From NCBI GenBank assembly GCA_958510875.1, contig OY294067.1, forward strand, positions 251,797,736 to 251,861,735: 64,000 nucleotides of DNA, given 5' to 3'. The position numbers and the translations under genes are program-made. The notes beneath the pieces are model-generated. The model was not told the origin of the DNA, did not search any database, and saw nothing but the letters and a program-made list of their open reading frames with translations. The stretch is from Endomychus coccineus. Its lineage: Eukaryota > Arthropoda > Insecta > Coleoptera > Endomychidae. Numbering within the stretch: position 1 is the first letter of the stretch; every line of letters starts with the position of its first letter. Below, piece after piece: positions 34,996-46,015 of the stretch.

Positions 34996-36610
34996 ATTTG
35001 CATTAAAGAAGTAATTTAATTACCGACGATTTAATTTTAAACCTTTTCCCTGTATAAGTAACTCTGAAAAAAACTATGATGTTTCTAATGTTTTCAAATA
35101 TCCCTCCCATTGAATGTCAAAATTTAATCACAAATATCTTAGAAAAGTCACATATTAATCCTTTGATAAAATCAGAAATAGAACAGGCATTTGATTTATG
35201 CCTCAGTCAAAATTACTGTCAGTTTAATAACAAATTTTATACTCAAAATAAAGGACTAGCTATGGGTTCTCCATTAAGTCCACTTCTCGCAAATATTTTT
35301 ATGTCTCACATAGAAGATACTATAATGAGTTCTGCCATAATTAAAAACATTCAATTTTGGTACACATACGTAGACGATATTTTAGCCCTCTTTAAAGGTA
35401 CACCTAGACAATTAGATGTTTTCTTATCATTCATCAATAATATTCATCCCAACATAAAATTCACATTAGAGACAGAAAAGGATCACAAAATAAATTTCTT
35501 AGACTTAACATTATTACATCATAATAATAGCATCTCATTCGACATTTACAGAAAACCTACTTTCACAGATACAGTAATTTGTACCTCTTCACATAGCCCC
35601 TATAGTCATAAACAAGCTGCTTTTCATTCAATGATACATAGAGCCTTTTCCCTTCCCTTATCTCAAGAAAAACTTAGTAAAGAACTAGATACAATAAAGT
35701 CATTGCTACAAATAACGGTTTCGGTCGTCAAGTAGTTTCAAAACTAATAAATAGAAAAAGACAAAAATTAATTTACAATAGCATTTATCTCTTTATAATA
35801 TACAAAGATAACTCATTAAAATATGTTTCTTTAACTTATTTTTGTCCTATAAGCGGAAAAATTGCGAACATGTTATCCCATCATAACCTGACCATCAGCT
35901 TTAAACCCCCAAACAAATTATCTCATATTCTGTTCAATGCGAAAGATAGAACTGACAAATTTAAAAGACCCGGAGTTTATAAACTAACTTGTTCAGAGTG
36001 TGATAATTTTTACATAGGTAGATCTTGCCGTAACATAGCAGTTAGATATAAAGAACATTTTCGTTCCTTTAAAAATAATAAAACCGATTCTTCATTTGCA
36101 AATCATATTTTAGAAACAGGCCATACCTTTCCTAATTTGAATAATGTCCAAATGTTACATAGTCAAGATAAAATTTCAAAACTAAATATATTAGAGTCAA
36201 TGGAAATTTTCAAAGGAATGAAGATGTATGATAATAAGATCATAAACGATCAACTAGATTTATATTACAGTAATCTCTTCAATGTTTTAATAACCTGATT
36301 TTAGTATTTAAAGTCCGTTAGTAAATATACCCGCACCACTAAGGTCCTCACGGAATTGCCTAATCACCTTACCCCTCTGGTTTTTCCTAGAACTATTTCC
36401 TATAGCCATAAAATTTGTTTGTAATCCTTCTTTAATCTTTAGTAGATATAATATTTGTTAAATTCATTTTTCGTCTGAAGATGACACGTTTAGTGTTGAA
36501 ACTATAGTAACGACTATATTAAATATCAGTGATAGTAAAACAAGGTAGTTTTATTTATTATTTCGTTAAAATGATAAACTATCACAAAGTAACGGCTTCC
36601 ACAATTGAAT
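34996..36610 (+). mobile_element. Penelope-like element with RT and GIY-YIG domains (near full 3' half)
   Basis: The RT frame 35076-35735 shows GLAMGSPLSPLLANIFM (block 4), YVDDILALF (catalytic aspartates of block 5) and INFLDLTL (block 6/7). The upstream YDV with the first catalytic aspartate is out of frame at about 35068. After a frameshift the GIY-YIG frame runs to 36298: GVYKLTCSECDNFYIGRSCR, then RYKEHF and ETGHTFPNLNN. PLEs retrotranspose by target priming with this enzyme pair. The 3' end carries a hammerhead-like motif at 36471-36513. The copy is 5' truncated and frameshifted, but it is the best preserved PLE here. Confidence 0.88.
36471..36513 (+). ncRNA. Hammerhead-ribozyme-like motif at the PLE 3' end
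   Basis: Order: tcgt, CTGAAGA (36475-36481), T, gacac-gttta-gtgtt hairpin, GAAA (36498-36501), CTATAGTA, acga. The outer tcgt and acga can form stem I. CTATAG is self-complementary, fitting a short stem III completed in a dimer, and GTA fits the cleavage triplet GUH. Minimal hammerheads with short stem III are known in PLE terminal repeats. The unpaired U after CUGAAGA is a deviation from the textbook core. Confidence 0.45.
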
Positions 36611-36709
36611 GTTTTTTTTTAAATATGCTTAACTTAACATAAGAAAAGAAGATTCTCAGGGAGGCATAAAGTTCTGTGGAAGTATAACGACCATAGATTA
36701 GATATTATA

Positions 36710-39026
36710 TACAGAATGTCCTCGAACTGCATGGCCAAAATAAAACCGGAAATTCTTTGATTCGAAGAAAATTTGATGAGCCTTTTTACTTTTGCCTCAA
36801 GTGTCTTAATTAGCCGGTAGAGGGCTTCAAAGTTGCAAAAATAATTTTGTTTTTTCGGTATAACTTGAGAACGTGATGAAGGACTTTCACAATATTTGGC
36901 AGGTGAGTCACTGTCAATAATAGCCGTTTTTGAGAGTGGAGCACAGAACCATAGAGACCATAGAAATTGCTCAAACTTGAGGATGTAACGGGAAAAGTGT
37001 CCAGAACTTTTTTGTAGTCAATGTAATTCACTCGATATTTTTTATGTAGATAGCTTATCTAATTCTAAAACTTTTTTTACTCTTAGAAAATGTTGATAAA
37101 ATCAAGGGATTAGCTTGAAAAAATTAATTTTCGAGTCTGCAATGTTGGCTTACTAATTTTACTTGATTAAAATACCTTAGTTGCCTTTGCTTTTCTAATG
37201 TCATTTTGGCATTTGAAGAATTTATTCTCAAAACTGTCAGTTTTTACTTTGCTTTCCGTAAAAATTTTATAAAATTATGGCTCAAAATTTCACTAACACT
37301 GAAATGGTTGATATGTTATTGATTTATGGACTTTGTCGTTGCAATGGCCGGAGAAGGGAAAGATATCCGCATCGCAGAATTCCAAATCGGCAAACCTTCG
37401 CGAAACTGGCAGATTTGAAGCAAATCGCAGAGAAACTAGAGACAGACGGACAAGAAGGACGTTAGAGCTCGAAGAAGAGATACTGGAAGCGGTTGAAACT
37501 GAACCTAGGATAAGCACACGACGTTTGGGACTTCGTATTGGAGCCTCAAAATCATTAGTTCATAATGTACTGAAAGAAGAACTGTTGTATCCCTATCATA
37601 TTAAAACAGTTCAAGACTTATTGCCCATGGATCCAGGTCATCGGCTAGATTTCTGTCGGTTTATTGTCCAAAGACAAAACGCAAACCCCAATTTTTGTAG
37701 AAGAATTCTGTTCACGGACGAAGCTACTTTCACGAGATGTGGTATTTTTAACCTTCATAATGAACATTTCTATGCTGATGAAAATCATCATGAAACGGAA
37801 TCAAACTAAAATCAATGTTTGGGTTGGAATTGTGGATAACTTTATTATTGGTTCTACCGTTATACCCGATCGATTGAACGGGGAGAACTACTTGAACTTT
37901 TTGGAACAAAGGCTACCTGAACTGTTGGAAGACTTGCCCTTACACATTCGTCGTGACCTTTGGTTTATGCATGATGGTGCACCTCCTCATTTCACATTAG
38001 CTGTGAGGCGACATTTGAATGCGGAATATCCAGATCGCTGGATAGGTAGAGGACACGATTCACCAGTGAACTGGCCGGCCCGCTCCCCTGATTTGACGCC
38101 CTGCGACTTCTTTCTATGGGGCGCTTTGAAGTCGAAAGTTTATGCAGCTCCAGTGAACACACGGGAGGAATTGTTGCAACAAATTAATCATGAAGCGGAT
38201 TTATTGAAGAATGATCCTGAAGTACTAGCCAGAGTTCAATTCAATTTCTTGAAACGAATTAATTTGTGTATTCAGGAAAATGGGCAACATTTCGAACAAT
38301 TGATGCCTTAGCGATTTCCCAAAAAGTTTTGTTGTTTCTTTTAATTTAGCATTTGTTTTTCCTAAATAATCACATCGTTTCCCCATTTCTATTGTTTTTA
38401 TTATTCGTGTTTTACCGAGATATTAAACATTTCAGTGTTGGTGAAATTTTGAGTCATAATTTTATACAATTTTTAACGGGAAGCAAAGTAAAAACTGACA
38501 GTTTTGAGAATAAATTCTCCAAATGCCAAAATGACATTAGAAAAGCAAAGGCAACTAAGGTATTTTAATCAAGTAAAATTAGTTAGCCAAAATTGCAGAG
38601 ACTCGAAAATTAATTTTTTCAAGCTAATCCGTTGATTTTATCAAATTTTTCTAAGAGTAAAAAAAGTTCTCAAATTAGATAAGCTATCCACATAAGAAAT
38701 ATCGAGTGAATTACATTGACCACAAAAAAGTTCTGGACACTTTTTCCGTTACATCCTCAAGTTTAAGCCATTTCTATGGTCTCTAAGGCTCTGTGCTTCG
38801 CTCTCAAAAACGGCTATTATTGACAATAACTCATCTGCCAAATATTGTAGAAGTCCTTCATCACGTTCTCAAGTTATACCGAAAAAACAAAAGTATTTTT
38901 GCAACTTTGAAGCCCTCTACCGGCTAAACAAGACACTTGAGGCAAAAGTAAAAAGGCTCATCGAATTATTTTCAAATCAAAGAATCTTCGGTTTTATTTT
39001 GGCCACGCAGTTCGAGGACACCTGTA
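36710..39026 (+). mobile_element. Tc1/mariner-superfamily element with TIRs of about 560 bp
   Basis: Flanking TA dinucleotides (36708-36709 and 39027-39028) enclose long TIRs. The left starts TACAGAATGTCCTCGAACTG and runs to about 37267. The right is its inverted copy from about 38469. TIRs of this length are unusual for the superfamily. Both arms are highly similar, so the insertion is fairly young. Confidence 0.92.
37277..38311 (+). pseudogene. Mariner-like transposase, two frameshifts
   Basis: Three frame segments make one transposase of about 345 aa: 37277-37430 (MAQNFTNTEMVDMLLIYGL, N-terminal helix-turn-helix like DUF4817), about 37430-37785 (LEAVETEPRISTRRLGLRI, HTH; ILFTDEATF with catalytic Asp 1) and about 37790-38311 (NVWVGIVDNFIIGSTVIPD; WFMHDGAPPHF, Asp 2; RSPDLTPCDFFLWG, Asp 3). 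The spacing from the HDG aspartate to the SPD aspartate is about 38 intervening residues, longer than the 34 of classical mariner. All three acidic residues remain, but the frameshifts should abolish activity. Confidence 0.88.
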
Positions 39027-39028
39027 TA

Positions 39029-39753
39029 GGAGATAGATAGGCAACTCACTGCATAAAACTTTGTTGCTGATCGTAGCGCCACGGTGAGTGGTGTAAGAAA
39101 TATATTGGATTTGCGGGTAATTTGAAATACTTACGGATTTGGTGTTTCCTATGTAAATTGACTTTTAAAATATGAAGAATAGTGGATTAAAATTTGTTTC
39201 GAGCTATTCTTCATATTTTTAAAACTTGTCCATTTAAAGTCCGTTATTTTTATCTTGAAATAAATTTATATCACTTAATATCTCATCAATTCTTAGATAT
39301 TGATGAACTAAAGTGATAACATATAAAAATCTGTAAAATGTGTGAAATAAGTAAATCACATATAAAGATAGAAAACGACTTAGAAAGACCTGAAAGTGTC
39401 ATTATTCGTAAGGAATTCTGAAGAAAGATTATTCAGCCGACTTATACTCCATAGGAACAAGCAAAAGATAGTCGAATTAAACACATTTATGGATTAGTTT
39501 ATTTTTATATTTTAGACAGGTATAAAATAATCTATAATAGCTTTCATCTCAACATTCAACTATTTTAAATTGTTTGAATTCGAACATATTCAAGTTCTTG
39601 ACTAGCCTAATAAAGTTTCATATATACAGTTGTGAAATTTTCAATGATGAATAAATTTCATTTTATGAAATGGACAACTGGGAAAGTGAATTGTACATAA
39701 ATTTTATTTATTACATATTGATATTATATATTCTCACACTGCCATTGCGAATT
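39029..39753. other. Intergenic, nothing recognised
   Basis: AT-rich DNA between the mariner right TIR and the THAP gene 3' end. Contains only the putative polyadenylation signal (complement of tttattt near 39700). Confidence 0.5.
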
Positions 39754-40723
39754 TCAGTCTTTTTTTTCTGAGGATAATTCCACATCGAGGCGTTTTGCAG
39801 TCCTCTTGAAACTAGAAGCAATCTTATGTAGTTTCCTTGCTTTAGGTGTTAACTCTGCTACAAATCTAGTTTTAATGGTTTTCATCAAGTTAACTCGATA
39901 TAGTAAATCTATAAAGATAGAAGGTATTAAAAACTACAAACCATTTAAGCTTGATTTTGCAAGGAAGACAAAAAACAGATTCGAATGGATCAATATTCCT
40001 TACCTCTTCTACTCTTAGGAGTATGAATGGATGCAGGTACCTCACAAACAGTTGCGATGGGTGATGTGGCTTTTGGTAAATCAAAAAAATCCTCACTTCC
40101 ATATTTGTAGGTACCTGGAACGAAGAATCAGTTTTATTATGTGTTAATCATGAAGTTATAGAAGTATTTGGTAATAACAGAACATTATTAAAATTTTATT
40201 AATCTTTGGAATTGCAAATCTTACCCTCAACTGATGATGGTCCAGGTAAATTGTAATCATCAGCAGTCATTTCCTGCAAACATGTATTAGATGTAGAACT
40301 TCTCCTATAAAAAGTAATAGCTATTCAGGTTCAAATTACAAATCCTTTATTCAAATGGAATAAATTTGTGAAATTATATTTCACTTAACCTACCATGGAC
40401 AGAAGGCATATTCTGAGAAGGTATGCTTCCATATTTAAGATTAGAACCTCTACGTCCTCGACCATCAATAATCTTTGTGGATGCTTCAAAATGTACATCA
40501 CACATCCTATAGGACTTGCGAATATCCTCCAGAGACTTTTGTTCCAATTTAACATTTTGAATCTTCTCAACCCATATAGAGCTTAGCTTTGATTTTAACT
40601 AAATTAATAAATAAATATAACTAGTTTCTAACTTGACTTTACCTAACCTTCCTTTGGAAAGCGATGCATTTTAGAGTTTTTAGAACTGTGCTTGCACAAG
40701 GGTACACAACAGGAAAATCCCAT
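39754..40723 (-). CDS. THAP-domain protein, five exons
   Basis: Exons on the minus strand: 40723-40648 (or to 40643), 40598-40390, 40304-40225, 40114-40004, 39893-39754. Exon 1 MGFSCCVPLCKHSSKNSKMH, then RFPKE, gives the C-x4-C pair (CVPLC, with another Cys just before) and the FPK of a THAP finger. Exon 2 supplies the invariant Trp (SSIWVEKIQ) and the C-x2-H ligands in YRMCDVHFEAS. Exons 2 to 5 join in phase. The tail reads DYNLPGPSSVEG, TYKYGSEDFFDLPKATSPIA and LTPKARKLHKIASSFKRTAK, then stop. THAP proteins are zinc-dependent DNA binders. The exon 1/2 join is unresolved: the phase-compatible donor (gtaaag) leaves an in-frame TAG after FPKEG, so this is either a nonsense allele or a splice I mis-set. 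An AATAAA-type signal lies just downstream near 39700. Confidence 0.7.
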
Positions 40724-41763
40724 GTTAATTTAATGCAAATGAAGCAATAAAATGCCCAAATAAACACAATACTCAAAGGACAAAACCAAGAACTTAATAT
40801 AACCTAGCACAGCACTGCGTCAATTAACTAACAAAACAACAATGGCTACCGGGTTTTCCGTTTCCTTCTCTCTCTTTTGCTTATAGTTCTTTGTCATCCA
40901 ACCGGTGTAAGATAGTAGGGGAAAGTAACGAACTTTATCATAAGAGTTACCTACCCGTGATAACGACTATCTGGAGATGAAGCACTCATGGCATCAAGGA
41001 ACAACATGGGAAAGGTGTTCACACAGACAGGGGAAGTTCACCGTTTTGATAAATGAGCAATCTGTTGGTATACCTATGTATCTAGAACGGCAGAAGGTAT
41101 AGGAGCCAGAGTATTTGGCCCTGTAACGACTTGGTTTTCACAGTATCATAGTTCATTGCAGAATGCTCTATTTGATACAAATCTATAGTCATTGAATCTT
41201 CCTTTATTCAAAGGTACCTTCTTTAAATAATAAAGATAACTGTAATCAATGACTCGAAGCGAGATACGGGGATATGTTGTATTTCCGCTCGATCGCTAGT
41301 ATATAGGGTAGAAGTTCAAATTATGTTGATTCAGTCTAGACAATATCAATTGGCTGCTCTATAGATTTGATACTCGCCCACCTAGTTTCTTTTCGAATTA
41401 CCGCCAAGATCGCTTCAATTTGTATTTTTGATTAGGTCTGTTTTTAAACTGCATTTTAGAATATATGGAAAGTTATTTAAATCTTACTTTTCACACTCAA
41501 TCTTTTTGTTATATTTTGATCCTATTTACTGGTACACGTAAACGTTGCATACCTCGATCAGGTAATTGTATAGAACTTCTCGTTTAAGGTATAAGGGGTA
41601 GCTGAAGCAGAGAAATATATTGCTTTAAGCTAAATTTTTACCTCCAATTCCATAAACCTATGCTTACAGTTTAATTATCTAAGTAATGTAAATATATTTT
41701 CTCAATTTAGCCGTTTTTCCTGAGTCTTACAGTACCGAATGGGTAGCCCGTTTTTACAGCAAT
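40724..41763. other. THAP gene upstream flank, nothing else recognised
   Basis: About 1 kb upstream of the THAP start codon. No TATA box or CpG cluster stands out. No transposon coding was recognised. Confidence 0.45.
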
Positions 41764-42060
41764 TTATATGAATATATTTAGCAGATGCTGCCCTTCGACT
41801 TCAAGTTTTTGCAGATGATACCTCTTGCGTAATGCACTTTTGTATGTTTGTATAGTACAGATTTGTTTATAGTGCATATACCTCATCACTTTACTCTGTA
41901 TATTCTCGAAACTATCTTTGTGGCACCAAATTACAAATAGATATTCTAACTCACTTTTGACGACATAAATATATAAGTGTTTAATAAATGATAATAATAT
42001 CATTAAACTGTCTCCTATATTTCGCACAATAAAATCATACATTTTAGAGAAATGCTTCAT
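41764..42060 (-). mobile_element. LINE reverse transcriptase C-terminal fragment
   Basis: The minus-strand frame reads LYIYVVKSELEYLFVIWCHK, then SFENIQSKVMRYMHYKQICT, then LRKRYHLQKLEVEGQHLLNI. The pattern L-V-R-S-x-L-E-Y-x-x-x-V-W, then I-E-x-I-Q-x-x-F-L-R is the thumb and tail region of Jockey/RTE-like LINEs. Only this fragment is present. Confidence 0.55.
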
Positions 42061-42227
42061 AGTATGAGCAATTTCATTTTGGCTAAAAATATGAAAAATA
42101 AAATGAAATCTATAGTAGTACTTTCCAATAGGTAGCTAGCGGAGCTAACAAAAATAAACTTTCCATAATTTGAATGAACACTACGCTTTTGGTAATATCA
42201 TGACTCACCGCCTGATGTAATCTGAAC

Positions 42228-42801
42228 CACGGTCGTACATACAGGTCTGGAAACTCGGGACTGTTTCCTATGTGAGAAGTGGGACCTATAAGCGTCGACT
42301 GTCTCGTAGTACCAGAAGACGTCACGTGAGAGTATTCTCTGACATCTGTCATTCTTAAGTTGTAAACACAAGGAATACCTGCGTTTTTAGAAACAAATTA
42401 CGAAACTGTGCATTGTGCCGAAATGCAAAACGTGGTACAAAAGTGTAAAGCAAAAAACTTCTGTTTTTAAAGTGCCGAAAGATACGGAAATGCGAAAAAA
42501 GTGGATGCTTGCGATTCCGGATAGAAATCGTTTTAACGAGGTCTTTTATGTGTGCGTCACGTATAACGAAAAAGTGGAAGTTATTTTTAAGGTGAGTAAT
42601 ACATTTTGACAAGAGTAACAGTTCTATTCCTCTCTCAAATCAGAATACTTAGTAACACTGCTTGCGATTCCGGAAAGAAATCGTTTTACCACTTCGAGAT
42701 CCAAGCGCTAGCTAGTTGCTGAGCGAGGGACTACGAGTTTGGGGACGCGTAAGAGACCCATGTCAAACATACGAGTCCCCAGACCTGTATGTACGACCGT
42801 G
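42228..42801 (+). mobile_element. P-like MITE with THAP exon, exact 8-bp TSD (copy 4)
   Basis: A 574-bp element from CACGGTCGTACATACAGGTC to gtatgtacgaccgtg. The target duplication atctgaac is exact at 42220-42227 and 42802-42809. Internal VPKCKTWYKSVKQKTSVF, then KVPKDTEMRKKWMLAIPD is intact, but the last ligands are altered (VCVTYNEK). A donor-like aaggtgagtaa follows. Target duplication and TIRs are intact, so it is a recent insertion. Confidence 0.88.
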
Positions 42802-42849
42802 ATCTGAACCGAACCAAAATTCACTAGTGATCATATCTAACTATCTTCG

Positions 42850-43607
42850 TATCATGCGTAGAACCGTACACGCTACACGACTTGAATCACATATTTTTAG
42901 AGCGCAGTCATAAGAGTAAATTCTCAGAAATGGATTAATGCTGTGGAGCAGGAGATATTCGAAATAAATTACCAACTTAGGCGTATATCACTGCGAGGAA
43001 CCTTTTCGGGCAGAAGCGAAAGGTGAGTCGCGAAAAAACACGACCTAGAAACAGCAAGAAGTTGAGATACTTCTTCGGGAAGCAATTGCTAGTATAACTA
43101 CAAACTCGCAAATGCATTTGACCAAAGAGATCTATCTACATAGACCTCTTTGCATTTGACACGTTAGAAAAGAAGAACAGAGGCCGGGACACTACAGTAG
43201 ACTGATTGTTCAACCGCTCATTATCAACTTGGGAGACAGGGACATTAGTGATCATTACTTGTCATTATTGTTGAATATATAATATTTGTATTGCATTGGC
43301 GATATCTGCGCACTGCGACCTTGAGATCTCTTGCTTCTGCTGAGCTATTCAACTGGAGCTCTCAAAAGTATATTCGACCGCCATCTTAGGTCCTATCACG
43401 AACAATGCCATAGCAACATAGCATTAAAATGAGATATAATTGTTCTGTAAAATATAATATAAGCTATATGTTGACGTCTCTCTGGTTAAAATAGAGCTAG
43501 AAACAGAGAGAGAGATCGAGAGCTCGAACGACTATTTTAGTGACCGGGGCGATATTTAGTAAAGAGAGGGGATGGATCTTCTAGCTATTCGCTTAACCTC
43601 CGTCATT
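42850..43607 (+). repeat. Duplicated upstream flank of zinc-finger gene 3
   Basis: Runs such as gtagaaccgtacacg, gaaggagatattcgaaataa (here gcaggagatattcgaaataa) and cactgcgaggaac recur in order at 60.06-60.80 and again at 61.43-61.70 kb upstream of gene 5. Genes 3 and 5 were therefore copied with more than 1 kb of 5' flank. The copy at 60-62 kb has about 650 bp extra near 60.8-61.4 kb. Confidence 0.75.
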
Positions 43608-43615
43608 GTTTCAAC

Positions 43616-44033
43616 CACGGTCGTATACACAGGTCTGTAAACTCGAGGTTGTTTCCTATGTGAGCAGTGAGTCCGCTAAGCGTCGATTGGCCCATAGTAC
43701 CAAAAGTCGTCACGTAGGAGAATTTTATAACAACTGTCAGTTGACTTGTCAACACAAGGAATACCTGCGTTTTTAGAAACAAATTACGAAATCGTGCATT
43801 GTGCCGAAATGCAAAACGGGGTACAAAAGTGTAAAACAAGAAACTTCTGTTTTTAAAGTGCCGAAAGATGCGGAAATGCGAAAAAAGTGGATGCTTGCGA
43901 TTCCGGATAGAAATCGTTTTACCACTTCGTGATCCAAGCGCTAGCTGGTGGCTGAGCGAGGGACTACGAGTTAGGCGACCCGTAAGAGACTCAAGTCAAC
44001 CATAGAGTTTCCAGACCTGTGTATAAGACCGTG
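43616..44033 (+). mobile_element. P-like MITE, deleted THAP segment (copy 5)
   Basis: A 418-bp element from CACGGTCGTATACACAGGTC to gtgtataagaccgtg. Flanks gtttcaac and gttttcac are a TSD with two differences. It encodes CIVPKCKTGYKSVKQETSVF and continues to AIPDRNRF, where an internal deletion joins it to the right subterminal region. It is absent from the orthologous position of the duplicated flank at 61.65 kb, so it inserted after that duplication. Confidence 0.82.
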
Positions 44034-44259
44034 GTTTTCACGTTACGCTTATGGCGCTAGTGCACTCTATCTTAACATCTCTCTGGCTAGAAAGTAGAAA
44101 CCTCAGTACATAGAAATGCCTCAGTTATGATTATGAACCTACGTTCCTACTTCCTAGATAAAACCTAGGGACCCTAGGGTTATGAACCAGGGTTTCAATA
44201 ACTAACTATTACAACATATTGGTCTGAGGTTACGATTTAAGTTACCGAGTAAAACAAAT

Positions 44260-46015
44260 ATGTCCTCAATAATAATCGATGATCCAGAATTCGAAAGGCA
44301 AATTAAAATCGAATATGAAGAAAATGAATTCGTTGACAAGCAAACAGACATAAAGTGAGCTTTTTTCATACTCGTTATTATCACAATTTAACAACAAAAT
44401 GCATGGAAGTATAAGTACAATAATTAGGCTGCAACCCCAAGTTTGTTTTAAGTATTTTTTATACTACATATATATAACATGTTCATTATGCAACAAAATC
44501 ATTAATTTCTTTGGTTTCCATGATTTACATCGTTATAATGACGAGAAAATAATAAAATATGTCTTGTTTCATTACCCTTTGTTACTGCTGATAAGATAAT
44601 AAAACAATCAGTGTACATTCAAAGATTATGTATTCATGTTTTCAAATGAATATTCCATGTTGAGAGTTTATTGAATTTGAAACTTTCATGAGAGCGAATA
44701 GTGTAATAATTATTTGCCAAACCTTTTAATGGGGTAACACGAACATAATCATTTAGAATTGAATAATTTCAGGGTTGAGAGTCATTTGATTAAGGAAGAG
44801 GCAGAAGATCACAATGAAAATTCAGATAGTGTGGGTAACAAGTCGTTTTTTACTTCTGCTGGAATGAAACGTTCATGGGAGGAAGCATTTAAATGTGAAT
44901 ATTGTACATATGAAAGTGATGAAGTGTCTGACATGAATAATCATATAGTTAACCTACACAATGATGAGCATAATGTTAATGACTGTGACACAATTCAATT
45001 CTCAAAAGTGGATTCCCATAGCAACATCTTTGACATAGAACAGAAAATGAGATCTTGTGAATATTGTGATTATAAGAGTAGAACTATTTACGGAATGACA
45101 GCACACATCAATAGTCAACACACAAGAGAGAAGGTATACAAGTGTGAACATTGTGATCATGAAAGTACTCGAATATCAAATTTAAAGAGACACATTAACA
45201 CTATTCACACGGAGATAATACATGAATGCAACCATTGTGATTATCAAGCCACAAATGTAGGGAGTTTGAAAAGGCATATCAACACTAAGCATACGAGGGA
45301 GAAAGTGTACAAATGTGAGAATTGTGATTACGAAAGCACTCAAATGTCACATTTGAAAAGTCACATCAACTCTGTGCATACGAAAGAAAGGATATTCAAA
45401 TGTGAGCATTGTGATCATGAAAGCACTAAATTATCAAATTTAAAGAGCCACATTAATTCTATTCACACTAGGGAGAGAATATACAAATGTGAACATTGTG
45501 ATTATGAAGGAACTAAACCAGGATGTTTGAAAAGGCATGTCAACAGTAAACACACAAGGGAGAAAATTTACAAATGTGAGTATTGTAATTATGAAAGCAC
45601 TCAGTTATCACATTTAAAAAGTCACATCAACACTGTGCATACGAAGGAAAAGATATTCAAATGTGAGCATTGTGATCATGGAAGCACTAATTCATCAAAT
45701 TTAAAGCGACACATTAACACTGTGCATACAAAGGAGAAGATATTCAAATGTAAGCATTGTGACCATGACAGCACTAATTTATCAAATTTAAAGAGACACA
45801 TCAACACTGTACATACAAAGGAAAAGATATACAAATGTGAGCATTGTGATCATGAAAGCACTAATCTATCAAATTTAAAGACTCACATTAATTCTATTCA
45901 CACAAGGGAGAGAATATACAAATGCAAACATTGTAATTATGAAGACACTAAACCAGGGAGTTTGAAAAGGCATATAAACACTAAACACACAAGAGAGAGT
46001 GTTAACAAATGCTAG
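44260..46015 (+). CDS. C2H2 zinc-finger protein, two exons (cluster gene 3)
   Basis: Exon 1 is 44260-44354 (MSSIIIDDPEFERQIKIEYE, then ENEFVDKQTDI). Exon 2 is 44773-46015, joined across a split lysine. The leader VESHLIKEEAEDHNENS and the conserved FFTSAGMKRSWEEAFKCEYC precede 12 intact fingers. Fingers 5-8 show the repeat order SHLKSHINSVH, SNLKSHINSIH, GCLKRHVNSKH, SHLKSHINTVH. Fingers 9-11 are a run of nearly identical DHxSTNLSNLK units. The stop at 46013 is TAG where paralogs have GAG in KCENCDYE, so a nonsense change truncated at least one more finger, whose remains continue to about 46.5 kb. Confidence 0.87.

Noticed and set aside
37333..37809. A separate gene of 158 codons
   Set aside because: It is the middle frame of the mariner transposase. 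The flanking segments in another frame complete the same protein.
43603..43839. Minus-strand frames starting MFYTFVPRFAF or similar in each P-like MITE
   Set aside because: They are the antisense of the THAP-coding segment. The plus strand has the zinc ligands and the basic VPK motif.
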